Both the position numbers and the translations under genes were made by a program. A stretch of DNA of 64,000 bases, from NCBI GenBank assembly GCA_026129095.1, contig JAHCIT010000004.1, positions 1-64,000 on the forward strand, read 5' to 3'. The stretch's first letter is position 1; each line of letters starts with the position of its first letter. A model generated the notes under the pieces. The model was not told where the DNA came from. It saw only the letters and a list, made by a program, of their open reading frames with translations, and ran no database searches. This stretch comes from Deltaproteobacteria bacterium. GTDB lineage: Bacteria > JAGRBM01 > JAHCIT01. Shown here one piece after another: positions 25,238 through 33,851 of this stretch.

Positions 25238-27235
25238 ATGAGCGAAGCGGATTCCGCCATCGAGGCGAAGCTGGAGAACCTTGCCCGTTCGGGCGGCTCC
25301 CCGCGCTCGCTCGCCCTCATCATCGCGGGGCTGGCCGATCCCGAGTGGCGGGTCCGCAAGGCGGCCATCGAGGCCGGCTGCACCTACCCGGATGTCTCCG
25401 CGCTCATTCCCGAACTGATCTCCGCGCTCGCCGACCCGGAAAACGTGGGCCGCCGGAACGCCGCCGCCGAACTGCTGGCGGCCATGGGCGACCGGGCCGT
25501 GCCGGTGCTGATCCTCAAGCTGGAGGACATGGACCCCGACGTCCGCATCTTCGCCGCCAACGTGCTGGGGGATATCCGCGCCCCGGCCGCCATCCCGGCA
25601 CTCATCGCCCGCATCGGCGACCGGGACGAGAACGTCCGCATGGTCGCCGTCGAGCGGCTGGGGCTGTTCGACGACCCGGCCGTGGACCGGGTGCTGATCG
25701 GCCTGCTGGACAAGGACGACATCCCGCTGCGGTTCGCCGCGCTGGAAGCGCTTGCCGCCCATGACGCACGGATACCGGTGGAGGTGCTGGCACGGCTCGC
25801 GGGCCAGCTTGTGCTCCGCCCCGGCGTGTTCCGCGCCCTCCGCAGCGGACGCCAGCCGGAGGCCTGGGAGATCGTCGCCGGGGGCGTGCTGGACCAGGCC
25901 CGGTCGTCGAGGGAGATGGCGACGCTGGCCCTGAGCGAACTGGTGCAGAATTTTCCCGAACTGGTGCCGCGGGTGCTGGGGATGCTCCAGCCGAAGGCCA
26001 CGCCCGATTCGGTCACGCGGCTCGCACTGGCGGTATCGTCCGAGGACGTGACGCTCCGCCGCGCCACGGTGGACGTGCTCGGCCTGATGCCGAGCCCGGC
26101 GGCCGTGTCCCATCTCATCGCGCTGGCAGAGGACGACGACCTTTCGGACCTCGCCGCCATCGCCCTCGCCCGGCTGGCCCACCGGTTCGGACCGCTCATG
26201 CTGGAGACCTGGGACCAGGCCAACGACCGGGAACGCTCGCTCCTCGCCAAGGCGTTCGGCACGGCCCAGGTGGGGGCGGCCGCCGACCGGCTGATGGCGG
26301 CCCTCGATTCGGGATACGGACACCTCATCGCCAATGCGGCCCGCGCCCTGGGGGACCTGGGGGCCGTGGAGGCCGTCACCGACCTGGCGGTGCTGCTTGC
26401 CCACTCCTACCCGGACGTGCGGCTGGCGGCGGCGCTGGCCCTTCAGCGGATGGCGTCAGTGGACATGGACGCCGTCTCCCGCGCCGTGCTCCCCCACTCC
26501 GGGGCGGACGAGGCACGCACCCGCGCCGCGGCGGCGACCGCGCTCGCGGCCGCCGGAACGCCGGGGGCGAAGACGGCCCTCTACCGGCTGCTCAAGGACG
26601 CCGAGCCCTCCGTGCGGCAGGCGGCCGTCGAGGCCCTCAATCCCCACGCGCTCGACGGCGCGTTCGACTATATCGCCCCGCTGCTGGCCGACGAGTCGGC
26701 CGAGGTCCGGCGGACGGTGGTGGATGTGATCGGCAAGGTGCCGCACAGCCGGGTGGTGCAGGTGCTGGACGCCGCCCTGAATGACATCGACATCTGGGTC
26801 CAGGTGGGCGCGGTGCGTAGCCTGGGCATGCGGCCGGAAACCGGCGCCCTGGAACCGGTGATCCGGCTCCTCGGCCAGCCCGACCTCGCGCCGCCGCTCG
26901 TCGCCGAATCGCTAAGGGCGATCGAACGCCGCAACCCGGCCCTGCTGGCCGAGACGGCCCTGCCGCTGCTGACGAGCGCCGAGGTTGACGTGGTGCTGGC
27001 CGCACTGGAGGCGCTGGCCGCCGCCCCCCGCACCCCCGGCATCGGCGCCACACTCGAACGGCTGCTCCGTCACGACCACTGGGATGTCCGCAGCAAGGCG
27101 GCCCAGGTATACGCGCTGCACGCGGGCGAACAGGCGCGCCCGGCCCTGCTCGACCGGCTCCGCAGCGAAACCGACGCCCTCGTCCACCGGGCCATCCGGT
27201 TCGCGCTGGACCGCATCGCCCCCAAACGCCCATGA
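25238..27235 (+). CDS. HEAT-repeat protein of the chemosensory operon
   Basis: A 665-residue soluble solenoid. About 15-20 HEAT-like helical pairs run through the chain (EWRVRKAAIEAGCTYPDVSA, DPDVRIFAANVLGD, EPSVRQAAVEALNPH, HWDVRSKAAQVYALH). No catalytic motif. The ATG at 25238 follows GGGAGGGG; a longer frame upstream overlaps the previous gene and is a shadow. HEAT proteins act as protein-binding scaffolds. The position between the receiver and cheR, with ATGA coupling to cheR, implies a structural role in the chemosensory array or in localising its output. Confidence 0.85.
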   Translation: MSEADSAIEAKLENLARSGGSPRSLALIIAGLADPEWRVRKAAIEAGCTYPDVSALIPELISALADPENVGRRNAAAELLAAMGDRAVPVLILKLEDMDPDVRIFAANVLGDIRAPAAIPALIARIGDRDENVRMVAVERLGLFDDPAVDRVLIGLLDKDDIPLRFAALEALAAHDARIPVEVLARLAGQLVLRPGVFRALRSGRQPEAWEIVAGGVLDQARSSREMATLALSELVQNFPELVPRVLGMLQPKATPDSVTRLALAVSSEDVTLRRATVDVLGLMPSPAAVSHLIALAEDDDLSDLAAIALARLAHRFGPLMLETWDQANDRERSLLAKAFGTAQVGAAADRLMAALDSGYGHLIANAARALGDLGAVEAVTDLAVLLAHSYPDVRLAAALALQRMASVDMDAVSRAVLPHSGADEARTRAAAATALAAAGTPGAKTALYRLLKDAEPSVRQAAVEALNPHALDGAFDYIAPLLADESAEVRRTVVDVIGKVPHSRVVQVLDAALNDIDIWVQVGAVRSLGMRPETGALEPVIRLLGQPDLAPPLVAESLRAIERRNPALLAETALPLLTSAEVDVVLAALEALAAAPRTPGIGATLERLLRHDHWDVRSKAAQVYALHAGEQARPALLDRLRSETDALVHRAIRFALDRIAPKRP

Positions 27236-28101
27236 GCCCCCTCGACACCAGCCCGAAGATGTCGGACGAGGAGTTCCGCCTGATCAGGGACTTCCTCGTC
27301 GCCCGGGTGGGACTCTATTTCGACGAGCAGATGAAGTTCCTGCTGGAGCGGCGGCTCTACCGGCGGCTCGAACTCCGGCAGATGAAGGATTACCGGTCCT
27401 ATGCCCAGTTCCTGCGCTACGACCCCAAGGCAGCCGCCGAACTGGACGAGATGGTCGAGCTCCTGACGACCAACGAGACCTACTTCTTCCGCGAGGCCTA
27501 CCAGCTCGACGCCCTCACCGGGGAGGTGATCCCGGAGCTGGTGGAGCAGAAGAAACGGCGCGGCGAGCGGCGGCTCCGGCTCTGGAGCGCCGGGTGTTCC
27601 AGCGGGGAGGAGCCCTACACGCTGTCCATCCTGATGCTCGAACATCCCCTGCTAGCCGGATGGGAGACCGAGATCATCGGGACCGACATCAACCAGCGGG
27701 TGCTGGCGAAGGCGCGCACGGGCATTTACACGGAACATTCGCTCCGCGGCGTTCCGGAAGGACGCATGGACCGCTACATCGAGCGGTACCCGGACGGCCG
27801 GTTCCGCATCACCGACGAGGTTCGCCGCCCCGTCACCTTCGGCGCGGCAAACCTGCTCGACCGGTCGAAACTGGCGTTTCTGATGGATGTGGACGTGATC
27901 CTGTGCCGCAACGTGCTGATCTATTTCGATGCCGCCAGAAAGCGCGGCGTGATCGACCTGTTCCACGAGAAGCTCGTTCCCGGCGGCTTCCTCCTGCTCG
28001 GCCACTCCGAGTCGCTCCTGAACCTCTCCACCCGGTTCCAGCTCCGGCACCTGGCGACCGACATGGTGTACCAGCGGCCGCCGAAGGAGGCCGGAGCATG
28101 A
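27232..28101 (+). CDS. cheR: Chemoreceptor glutamate methyltransferase CheR
   Basis: A 289-residue protein of normal CheR length. It methylates receptor glutamates using S-adenosylmethionine for adaptation. The N-terminal helical domain (FRLIRDFLVARVGLYF) is followed by the SAM-binding domain: ELLTTNETYFFRE, LWSAGCSSGEEPYTLSI, EIIGTDINQRVLAKAR and DVILCRNVLIYFD. All expected motifs are present. It overlaps the HEAT gene and cheB by ATGA at both ends. Confidence 0.94.
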   Translation: MSPLDTSPKMSDEEFRLIRDFLVARVGLYFDEQMKFLLERRLYRRLELRQMKDYRSYAQFLRYDPKAAAELDEMVELLTTNETYFFREAYQLDALTGEVIPELVEQKKRRGERRLRLWSAGCSSGEEPYTLSILMLEHPLLAGWETEIIGTDINQRVLAKARTGIYTEHSLRGVPEGRMDRYIERYPDGRFRITDEVRRPVTFGAANLLDRSKLAFLMDVDVILCRNVLIYFDAARKRGVIDLFHEKLVPGGFLLLGHSESLLNLSTRFQLRHLATDMVYQRPPKEAGA

Positions 28102-29264
28102 GGGTACGCACTGCTTCCCCCGTCCGGTCCCTGCCCCGGAAGGTGCGGGTTCTGATCGTTGACGACTCCTCGTACAACCGCCAGCTCCTCACCGAGCACC
28201 TGTCGGCCCGCGAATCGCTGGAGGTCGTGGGCGCGGCCCGCAACGGCGAGGACGCCCTGAAGAAGGCGCTACAGCTCAAGCCCGACATCGTTACCCTGGA
28301 CCTCGAAATGCCGATCATGGACGGTTTCACGTTCCTCCGGATCGTGATGCAGTCGAACCCGGTTCCGGTGATCGTGGTGAGCAGCCGCAAGGAGGACCGC
28401 AGCGTCTTCCGCGCCCTGGAACTGGGCGCGGTTGATTTCATTGGCAAGCCGGAGGCGAAGAAGGCGTCATCGGTCACGTCCATCATCGACGAGCTGATCT
28501 ACAAGATCGAGAACATCGCCGAAGTGAGGATGGAGAAGGTCCGCTTCCCCGGCGCCGAGCTTCGTGTCCCGCGGCGCGTTCCGCCGGGAGTGGCCGTTCC
28601 GCGTTTCCCCGAACCGCCGCCCGTGCGCGTCCGGGCTCCGGCGGGCCGCGCCGAACGGACGGGACCGGTCGAACTGGTCGTCATCGGCGCCTCCACCGGC
28701 GGGCCCAGCGCCATCCAGCAGGTGCTCCAGAACTGGCCGCCCGAGATCACCGCGCCGGTCGTGATCGCCCAGCACATGCCCCCCGGTTTCACGCGCCATT
28801 TCGCCGAACGGCTCGGCCGGCTCACCGGCATGGACGTGGCTGAGGGGACGGACGGCGAAACGCTGCGGCCCGGCAGCTTCCGGGTGGCGCCGGGCGGATC
28901 GGACATCCTCGTCCACCGCGCCGGGGCAAGGGGCTACCGGACGGAGATCGCCGCTCCAGAGGGGAGCCAGGGGTTTGTGCCGAACGTGGACCGGCTGTTC
29001 CTCTCGGCTGCAAGGATTTGCGCCGGCGGGCGGGCGGCGGGCATCGTGCTGACCGGAATGGGGAACGACGGTGCGAAGGGGGCGGCGGCGCTCCACGACG
29101 CCGGTTCCCCGGTCATCGCCGAATCGGAAACGACGGCGGTGGTCTACGGCATGCCGCGGGAGGCCGCCCGGACCGGCAAGACCGACGCGGTGGTGCCGCT
29201 CGACCAGATACCGGCGGCGCTCAGGGCGCTGGCCATTCCCGGCAGGCCAAAGTCTTCGGAGTAG
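28098..29264 (+). CDS. cheB: Chemoreceptor methylesterase/deamidase CheB
   Basis: A 388-residue protein: receiver domain (1-125, phospho-acceptor D68 in VTLDLEMP), Pro/Arg-rich linker, then the methylesterase domain. The catalytic triad is visible as S199 in VVIGASTGGPSA, H226 in IAQHMPPG and D324 in TGMGNDGA. It removes methyl groups placed by CheR and is activated by CheA. Start at ATG 28098 overlaps the cheR stop. Confidence 0.94.
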   Translation: MRVRTASPVRSLPRKVRVLIVDDSSYNRQLLTEHLSARESLEVVGAARNGEDALKKALQLKPDIVTLDLEMPIMDGFTFLRIVMQSNPVPVIVVSSRKEDRSVFRALELGAVDFIGKPEAKKASSVTSIIDELIYKIENIAEVRMEKVRFPGAELRVPRRVPPGVAVPRFPEPPPVRVRAPAGRAERTGPVELVVIGASTGGPSAIQQVLQNWPPEITAPVVIAQHMPPGFTRHFAERLGRLTGMDVAEGTDGETLRPGSFRVAPGGSDILVHRAGARGYRTEIAAPEGSQGFVPNVDRLFLSAARICAGGRAAGIVLTGMGNDGAKGAAALHDAGSPVIAESETTAVVYGMPREAARTGKTDAVVPLDQIPAALRALAIPGRPKSSE

Positions 29265-29326
29265 TTGACGGAGTAGTTGACCGCGCCCCGGCCTTCAGGG
29301 CATAAACCCAGACGAAACACCACGTT

Positions 29327-30151
29327 ATGAGCAATCCGGACGACAGCCTATCGAAGCGGGAAGAGTTCCTGACGATGTTCAAGCGGAGCGCCGACTTCGC
29401 CCAGGAACTGCTGGGCGAGAACGAGCGGCTGCGCCTGCGTATCCTCGACCTGGAACAGTCCCGCACCCGGATCGGCGAGAGCGCCGAGCCCCTTTCCGCC
29501 GAGGCCCGGCAGCTCATGGACGAGATCCAGCGGCTCCGCAAGGAAAAGGAGGAGCTGGTCCAGCGGTTCAGGGAGATCGAGGCGGAGAACCAGGATTTCG
29601 CCAGCCGCTACGTGGATATCGAGGAGGAGAACAACAACCTCGCCAACCTCTATATCTCCAGCTACCAGCTCCACTCGACGCTCGACTTCAAGGAAGTCCT
29701 CCAGATCGTCCTCGAAATCGTCATCAACCTGATCGGCGCCGAGATGTTCGCCGTCTACCTGCTGGACGAGAAGACGAACCAGCTGGAGCCGGTGGCCAGC
29801 GAGGGGTGCGAGGTGACGAGCCTGAAGGCCGTTCCTTCCGGCCAGGGGACCATCGGACAGGTGGCGACCTCCCGGGAGAACTACTTCGTCAGGGAGATCC
29901 CGAAGGACCAGAAGCTCGACCCGGAAAACCCGATCGTCGTCATTCCGCTCACCATCAAGGACAAGCTGATCGGGGTGATAGCGATTTTCCGGCTGCTCCA
30001 GCAGAAAACCCATTTCGCCAACGTGGACTACGAGCTGTTCACCCTGCTGGCTGGCCATGCGGCCACGGCCATTTTCTCGTCGAAGCTCTATTCGGAGTCG
30101 GAGCGCAAGCTCAACACGATCCAGGGCTTCATCAACCTCCTCAGCAAGTAG
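29327..30151 (+). CDS. Coiled-coil GAF-domain protein
   Basis: A 274-residue cytoplasmic protein. Residues 15-105 form a coiled coil (EELLGENERLR-like heptads, ENNNLANLYISSYQLHSTLD). A GAF domain occupies about 110-255 (VLQIVLEIVINLIGAEMFAV, PSGQGTIGQVATSRENYF, VVIPLTIKDKLIGVIAIFRL). No catalytic output domain follows. It probably binds a small ligand or a partner and feeds the neighbouring CheA/CheY pathway. The 62-bp gap to cheB is one of the wider ones in the operon. Confidence 0.82.
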   Translation: MSNPDDSLSKREEFLTMFKRSADFAQELLGENERLRLRILDLEQSRTRIGESAEPLSAEARQLMDEIQRLRKEKEELVQRFREIEAENQDFASRYVDIEEENNNLANLYISSYQLHSTLDFKEVLQIVLEIVINLIGAEMFAVYLLDEKTNQLEPVASEGCEVTSLKAVPSGQGTIGQVATSRENYFVREIPKDQKLDPENPIVVIPLTIKDKLIGVIAIFRLLQQKTHFANVDYELFTLLAGHAATAIFSSKLYSESERKLNTIQGFINLLSK

Positions 30152-30172
30152 GGAAAGGAACCGGACCGGGAG

Positions 30173-30550
30173 ATGGAGAACTTCAGTGTGCTGGTGGTCG
30201 AGGACTCGCCGACCATGCGGCAACTCATCATCTTCGCGCTCAAGCGCATCCGCACCCTCGACATCATCGAGGCCGGTGACGGCGTGGACGCGCTGAAGAA
30301 AATGTCCGAGCGGAAGTTCGACCTGGTGCTCACCGACATCAACATGCCCGTCATGGACGGCATCAAGCTCATCACCCTGATCCGCAAGGATGCCACCCAC
30401 GGCAGCATACCGATCGTCGTGATCTCCACCGAGGGGGCTGCCGAGGACCGCCAGAAGGCGCTCACCCTGGGCGCGAACACCTACATCACCAAGCCGATCC
30501 AGGCCGCCCAGGTTCTCAGTACCGTCAAGGAACTGCTGAACATCCAGTAG
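30173..30550 (+). CDS. CheY-like response regulator, last gene of the operon
   Basis: A 125-residue receiver domain. Acidic pair E10/D11, phospho-acceptor D55 in LVLTDINMPV, switch residues S85/T86 and K107 in YITKP are all intact. It is closer to classical CheY than the one at 17279. Located 21 bp after the GAF protein, it ends the rightward operon. Confidence 0.9.
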   Translation: MENFSVLVVEDSPTMRQLIIFALKRIRTLDIIEAGDGVDALKKMSERKFDLVLTDINMPVMDGIKLITLIRKDATHGSIPIVVISTEGAAEDRQKALTLGANTYITKPIQAAQVLSTVKELLNIQ

Positions 30551-30632
30551 ACACCGGGCAGGCCGCGAAGCCCCGCGCCGTCAGGCCTGCGCCTTCAGTC
30601 CGGTTTTCAGTCCGGCCTGCCAGAACAGCCTG

Positions 30633-31907
30633 TCAGATTGACGGGTCGTTCCCGGCGATCTCCGGCGGCTTTCCGGGCGGCCCCTCGCCGGCCTCGGCCT
30701 CCTCGCCCGTGTCCATGAGGTATTTCGCGATCCAGTAGGGATAGATCACCTTCTGGACGAGGAAGATGCCGACGGCGATGTAGCCCGTGGCCCACAGGAG
30801 GTCGATCACGTAGTGGTGGTTCAGGTAAACGGCCGCGAACCACATGACCGCCGGATAGAGGAAAAAAAGCGACCGCTGCCAGACCTTCAGTTCCCTGAAG
30901 CCCCAGGCGCAGAAGATCGCGCAGGTGAGCGAGTGGCCCCCGTGGAGCGAGGGGACCGCGGCGAACCGGTTGGGGTTCAGCGTCCCCCAGACGAGCCCGA
31001 AGAAGTTGATGCCGAGCAGCTTGTCCAGCTTGGCGAGCCCCGCCGCCCCGCCGATGACGTGGTGCTCGATCTCCGGCTGGGCGAAGCCGTACTTGAGGAC
31101 GTACCAGGGCGGCGCGGCCGGCAGCAGCGCGTAGGTGACAAGGCCCATCAGGTTCAGGATCGCCAGCGTGTAGGTGAAGCGGAAGAACAGCTCCCGGTCC
31201 TTGCGCCAGCCCCAGAAGATGAACCCGACGATCCACGGCATGAAGAAGTGGACCGCGTAGGCCGTCCCGGTGAACACGTCGAGCACCTTCACCAGCAGCG
31301 TGCCGTCGTTGACGAGCTTCCACGCCTGCATGGCGAAGGGCGGGATGTCCCCCTGGAGGAACCCCTGCCACTGGCTCTGGTGGACGACGAGCCCCAGCTT
31401 GCACTCGATCATCGCCTCGGTGCTCTCGCAGCATTGGGGCGCGCTGGCATAGGCGCCGCACAGGTGGTCGTTCACCGGGCTGACCCGCTGGGCCGCCGCG
31501 GCGAGCGAGGGGGAGGCGGGGCCGGAAATCCAGCGGGTGATCCAGCCGACGGCCGCCCGCTCCCAGACGACCACTTCCTCGATGTTGATGCGGCGCATCT
31601 GGTCGGCGACGCCGCGCAGCATGTCGTAGCCCAGCCAGAACAGGAAATACGGCGTCCAGTCGCGCAGGAACAGCCGGGCCTTCGTCCGGCCGAGGGCCAG
31701 CGAGCCCATCATCACGATGGTGAGGATAAAGAGGACATGATCGGGCCGGAACGCCCGCAGCACGAAGCCGCCCGTCCAGAGCACGATGATCGCCACGATC
31801 CAGATCAGGACGATCTGTTTCAGCGTGAGTCTCTTGAAGTCGCGGAAGTAGTGAAGCAAGGGTCTTGATCCGTCCGGCCGGACGGAATAACCGGTTTCAG
31901 CCGCCAA
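30633..31907 (-). CDS. Aur1/PAP2-like membrane phosphotransferase
   Basis: A 424-residue polytopic membrane protein with about 8-10 hydrophobic segments. The PAP2-type signature is spread over PAAPPWY, FAAVPSLHGGHSLT (catalytic His) and LNHHYVIDLLW. This arrangement matches the Aur1/inositol-phosphorylceramide-synthase-like branch of PAP2 enzymes, which transfer phospho-head groups or remove phosphate from lipids. A family-typical lumenal cysteine cluster (ASAPQCCESTEAMIEC) is notable. It is 15 bp from glpK on the same strand. A lipid-phosphate phosphatase is the alternative. Confidence 0.78.
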   Translation of the reverse strand: MAAETGYSVRPDGSRPLLHYFRDFKRLTLKQIVLIWIVAIIVLWTGGFVLRAFRPDHVLFILTIVMMGSLALGRTKARLFLRDWTPYFLFWLGYDMLRGVADQMRRINIEEVVVWERAAVGWITRWISGPASPSLAAAAQRVSPVNDHLCGAYASAPQCCESTEAMIECKLGLVVHQSQWQGFLQGDIPPFAMQAWKLVNDGTLLVKVLDVFTGTAYAVHFFMPWIVGFIFWGWRKDRELFFRFTYTLAILNLMGLVTYALLPAAPPWYVLKYGFAQPEIEHHVIGGAAGLAKLDKLLGINFFGLVWGTLNPNRFAAVPSLHGGHSLTCAIFCAWGFRELKVWQRSLFFLYPAVMWFAAVYLNHHYVIDLLWATGYIAVGIFLVQKVIYPYWIAKYLMDTGEEAEAGEGPPGKPPEIAGNDPSI

Positions 31908-31922
31908 GAAAAGCCCGTGAAC

Positions 31923-33404
31923 TCACGCGCAGTCGCGCCAGCGGCGCCAGGCGGCGACGCGCTTCTTGCGCTCGGCCCCGCCGATCTCCGGCCTGAAGCG
32001 GGCCTCCTCGGACCAGACGGACTCGATCTGTCCGGTGTTCTTCCAGTAGCCCACGCCGAGCCCGCCGAGGAACGCCGCGCCGACAATGGTGGTTTCCGTC
32101 TGGTGGGGGCGCACGACGGCCTGGCCGAGGAAGTCGCTCTGAAACTGCATCAGGAGGTCGTTCTGCGACGCCCCGCCGTCAACGCGCAGTTCCCGGATCC
32201 GTTTCCCGCCGCTGTCGGCGGCCATCGCCTCCAGCAGGTCCACGATCTGGAAGGCGACACCCTCCAGCACGGCGCGGGCGAGGTGCGCCCGCGTGGTCCC
32301 CCGCGTGAGGCCGGCAAACAGGCCGCGGGCGTCGGGGTTCCAGACGGGCGCGCCAAGCCCGGTGAGCGCCGGGACGAACTGCACGCCCCCGGTGTCGGGC
32401 ACCTCGCGGGCGAGGGGTTCGATCTCCGTGGCCGAGCGGATGAGGCCGGGGCCGTCGCGGAGCCACTGGACGGCGGCTCCCGCGATGAAGGAGCTGCCTT
32501 CGAGGGCGAAGGTCCGCGTGCCGTGCAGGTCGAGGGCGACGGTGGTGAGAAGCTGGTTGCGCGACGGGACGGGCTTTTTACCCACGTTCATCAGCACGAA
32601 CGCCCCGGTGCCGTAGGTGCACTTGGCCATGCCGGGCGAAAAGCAGGCCTGCCCCACCAGGGCCGCCTGCTGGTCGCCGGCCGCGCCGCCGATGGGCGTC
32701 CCGTCGGGCAGGATGCCCACGTCGCGGGTCTTGCCCATGACGCCGGCGTTGGGGACGATCTCCGGCAGGATGGCCTCCGGCACGCCGAACACCTTGAGGA
32801 GATCCCGGTCCCAGGCGCCCGTGTGCAGGTTGTAGAGCAGCGTGCGCGAGGCGTTCGTGGCGTCGGTCACATGGGTGCGGCCGCCCGTCAGTTTGGCGAT
32901 GAGCCAGCTCTCGATGGTGCCGAAGGCTAGCTTGCCGTCACGGGCGCGCCGCCGGACCTGCGGATCGTTGTGGAACAGCCAGTGGAGCTTGGTCGCGCAG
33001 AAGTAGGGATCGAGGAGAAGGCCGGTCTTCCTGCGGATCGCCTTCTCGATGCCGCGCTTTTTCAGCCTGCGGCATTCGTCCGCCGTGCGGCGGTCCTGCC
33101 AGACGATCGCCCGGCCCACGGGTTCCAGCGTCGAGCGGTCCCAGAGCACGGTCGTTTCCCGCTGGTTGGTGATGCCGATGCCGGCCACCGAGAGCCCCTT
33201 CGAGCGGCAGGCCGACACCACCTGCTCGACCACCGACAGGGTGACGGCCCAGATCTCCGAGGCGTCGTGCTCGACCCAGCCCGGTTGCGGGTAGTGCTGG
33301 GTGAACTCGCGGTCGGCGTGGGCGATCACCTCCAGCTTCTCGTTCACGGCCATGGCGGCCGTGCCGGTCGTGCCCTGGTCGATGGCGAGAATCACTTCCG
33401 GCAT
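31923..33404 (-). CDS. glpK: Glycerol kinase
   Basis: A 493-residue protein, the usual length. It phosphorylates glycerol to sn-glycerol 3-phosphate, the substrate of PlsB. Evidence: AIDQGTTGTAAMAVNEK at the N-terminus, WVEHDASEIW, GITNQRETTVLWDRSTLEPV, AIVWQDRRT, DATNASRTLLYNLHTGAWD, GAAGDQQAALVGQ and TYGTGAFVLMNVG, then the second nucleotide-binding block LRVDGGASQNDLLMQFQSD. All motifs intact. No glpF or glpD is adjacent. Confidence 0.95.
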   Translation of the reverse strand: MPEVILAIDQGTTGTAAMAVNEKLEVIAHADREFTQHYPQPGWVEHDASEIWAVTLSVVEQVVSACRSKGLSVAGIGITNQRETTVLWDRSTLEPVGRAIVWQDRRTADECRRLKKRGIEKAIRRKTGLLLDPYFCATKLHWLFHNDPQVRRRARDGKLAFGTIESWLIAKLTGGRTHVTDATNASRTLLYNLHTGAWDRDLLKVFGVPEAILPEIVPNAGVMGKTRDVGILPDGTPIGGAAGDQQAALVGQACFSPGMAKCTYGTGAFVLMNVGKKPVPSRNQLLTTVALDLHGTRTFALEGSSFIAGAAVQWLRDGPGLIRSATEIEPLAREVPDTGGVQFVPALTGLGAPVWNPDARGLFAGLTRGTTRAHLARAVLEGVAFQIVDLLEAMAADSGGKRIRELRVDGGASQNDLLMQFQSDFLGQAVVRPHQTETTIVGAAFLGGLGVGYWKNTGQIESVWSEEARFRPEIGGAERKKRVAAWRRWRDCA

Positions 33405-33410
33405 GAGCCG

Positions 33411-33851
33411 TTACTCCCCGTCCCCTTCGTCGCCGCCGGGGGGCCCCTCCGGGTTCCCGAAAAACCCCTTCGAGGGCGCCGCGTCCGCATCGAGGTGCGG
33501 CACGTCGTCCGGCGTATGGACCCTGTTGATCCGGTTGAAGGGTATCTCCTTCGGACCGGACGCCATGCGGATGATGAGGGAGTGCTCGCCGAGGCCGCTG
33601 AGTATCCCCCGGTAGGAGATGCCGTTGGCCAGCACGATCACCTCGCGCTCCAGCAGCCGGGTGAGCGGCGGCCGGGAGCTGTCGGGCTCCTGGATGCGGC
33701 CGCTCACCCGCACGGGGCCGCCCTCGCCCTCCAGCGGCTTGTCCTCGCGGAGCGTGTCCCCGCCAGAGCTGCCCCCGTCCGGCGGCTTGCCGCCGCCGGA
33801 CTGACTGCCGGTCTGGCCGCCTTTCTTGCCGTCCGGTCCGCCGCCCGTCAC
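33411..33851 (-). CDS. Sm/LSm-like small-domain protein with Gly-rich tail
   Basis: A 146-residue protein. The first 60 residues are disordered (Gly, Ser, Lys, Pro). The central 55 residues (EREVIVLANGISYRGILSGL then GEHSLIIRMASGPKEI and PFNRINRVH) have the alternating pattern of an Sm/Hfq-type small beta-barrel. The C-terminal tail is Gly/Glu-rich. No further family match. It overlaps the zinc-ribbon receiver gene by ATGA, so the two are translationally coupled. RNA binding is possible but inferred; a PRC-barrel-like fold is an alternative. Confidence 0.6.
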   Translation of the reverse strand: MTGGGPDGKKGGQTGSQSGGGKPPDGGSSGGDTLREDKPLEGEGGPVRVSGRIQEPDSSRPPLTRLLEREVIVLANGISYRGILSGLGEHSLIIRMASGPKEIPFNRINRVHTPDDVPHLDADAAPSKGFFGNPEGPPGGDEGDGE

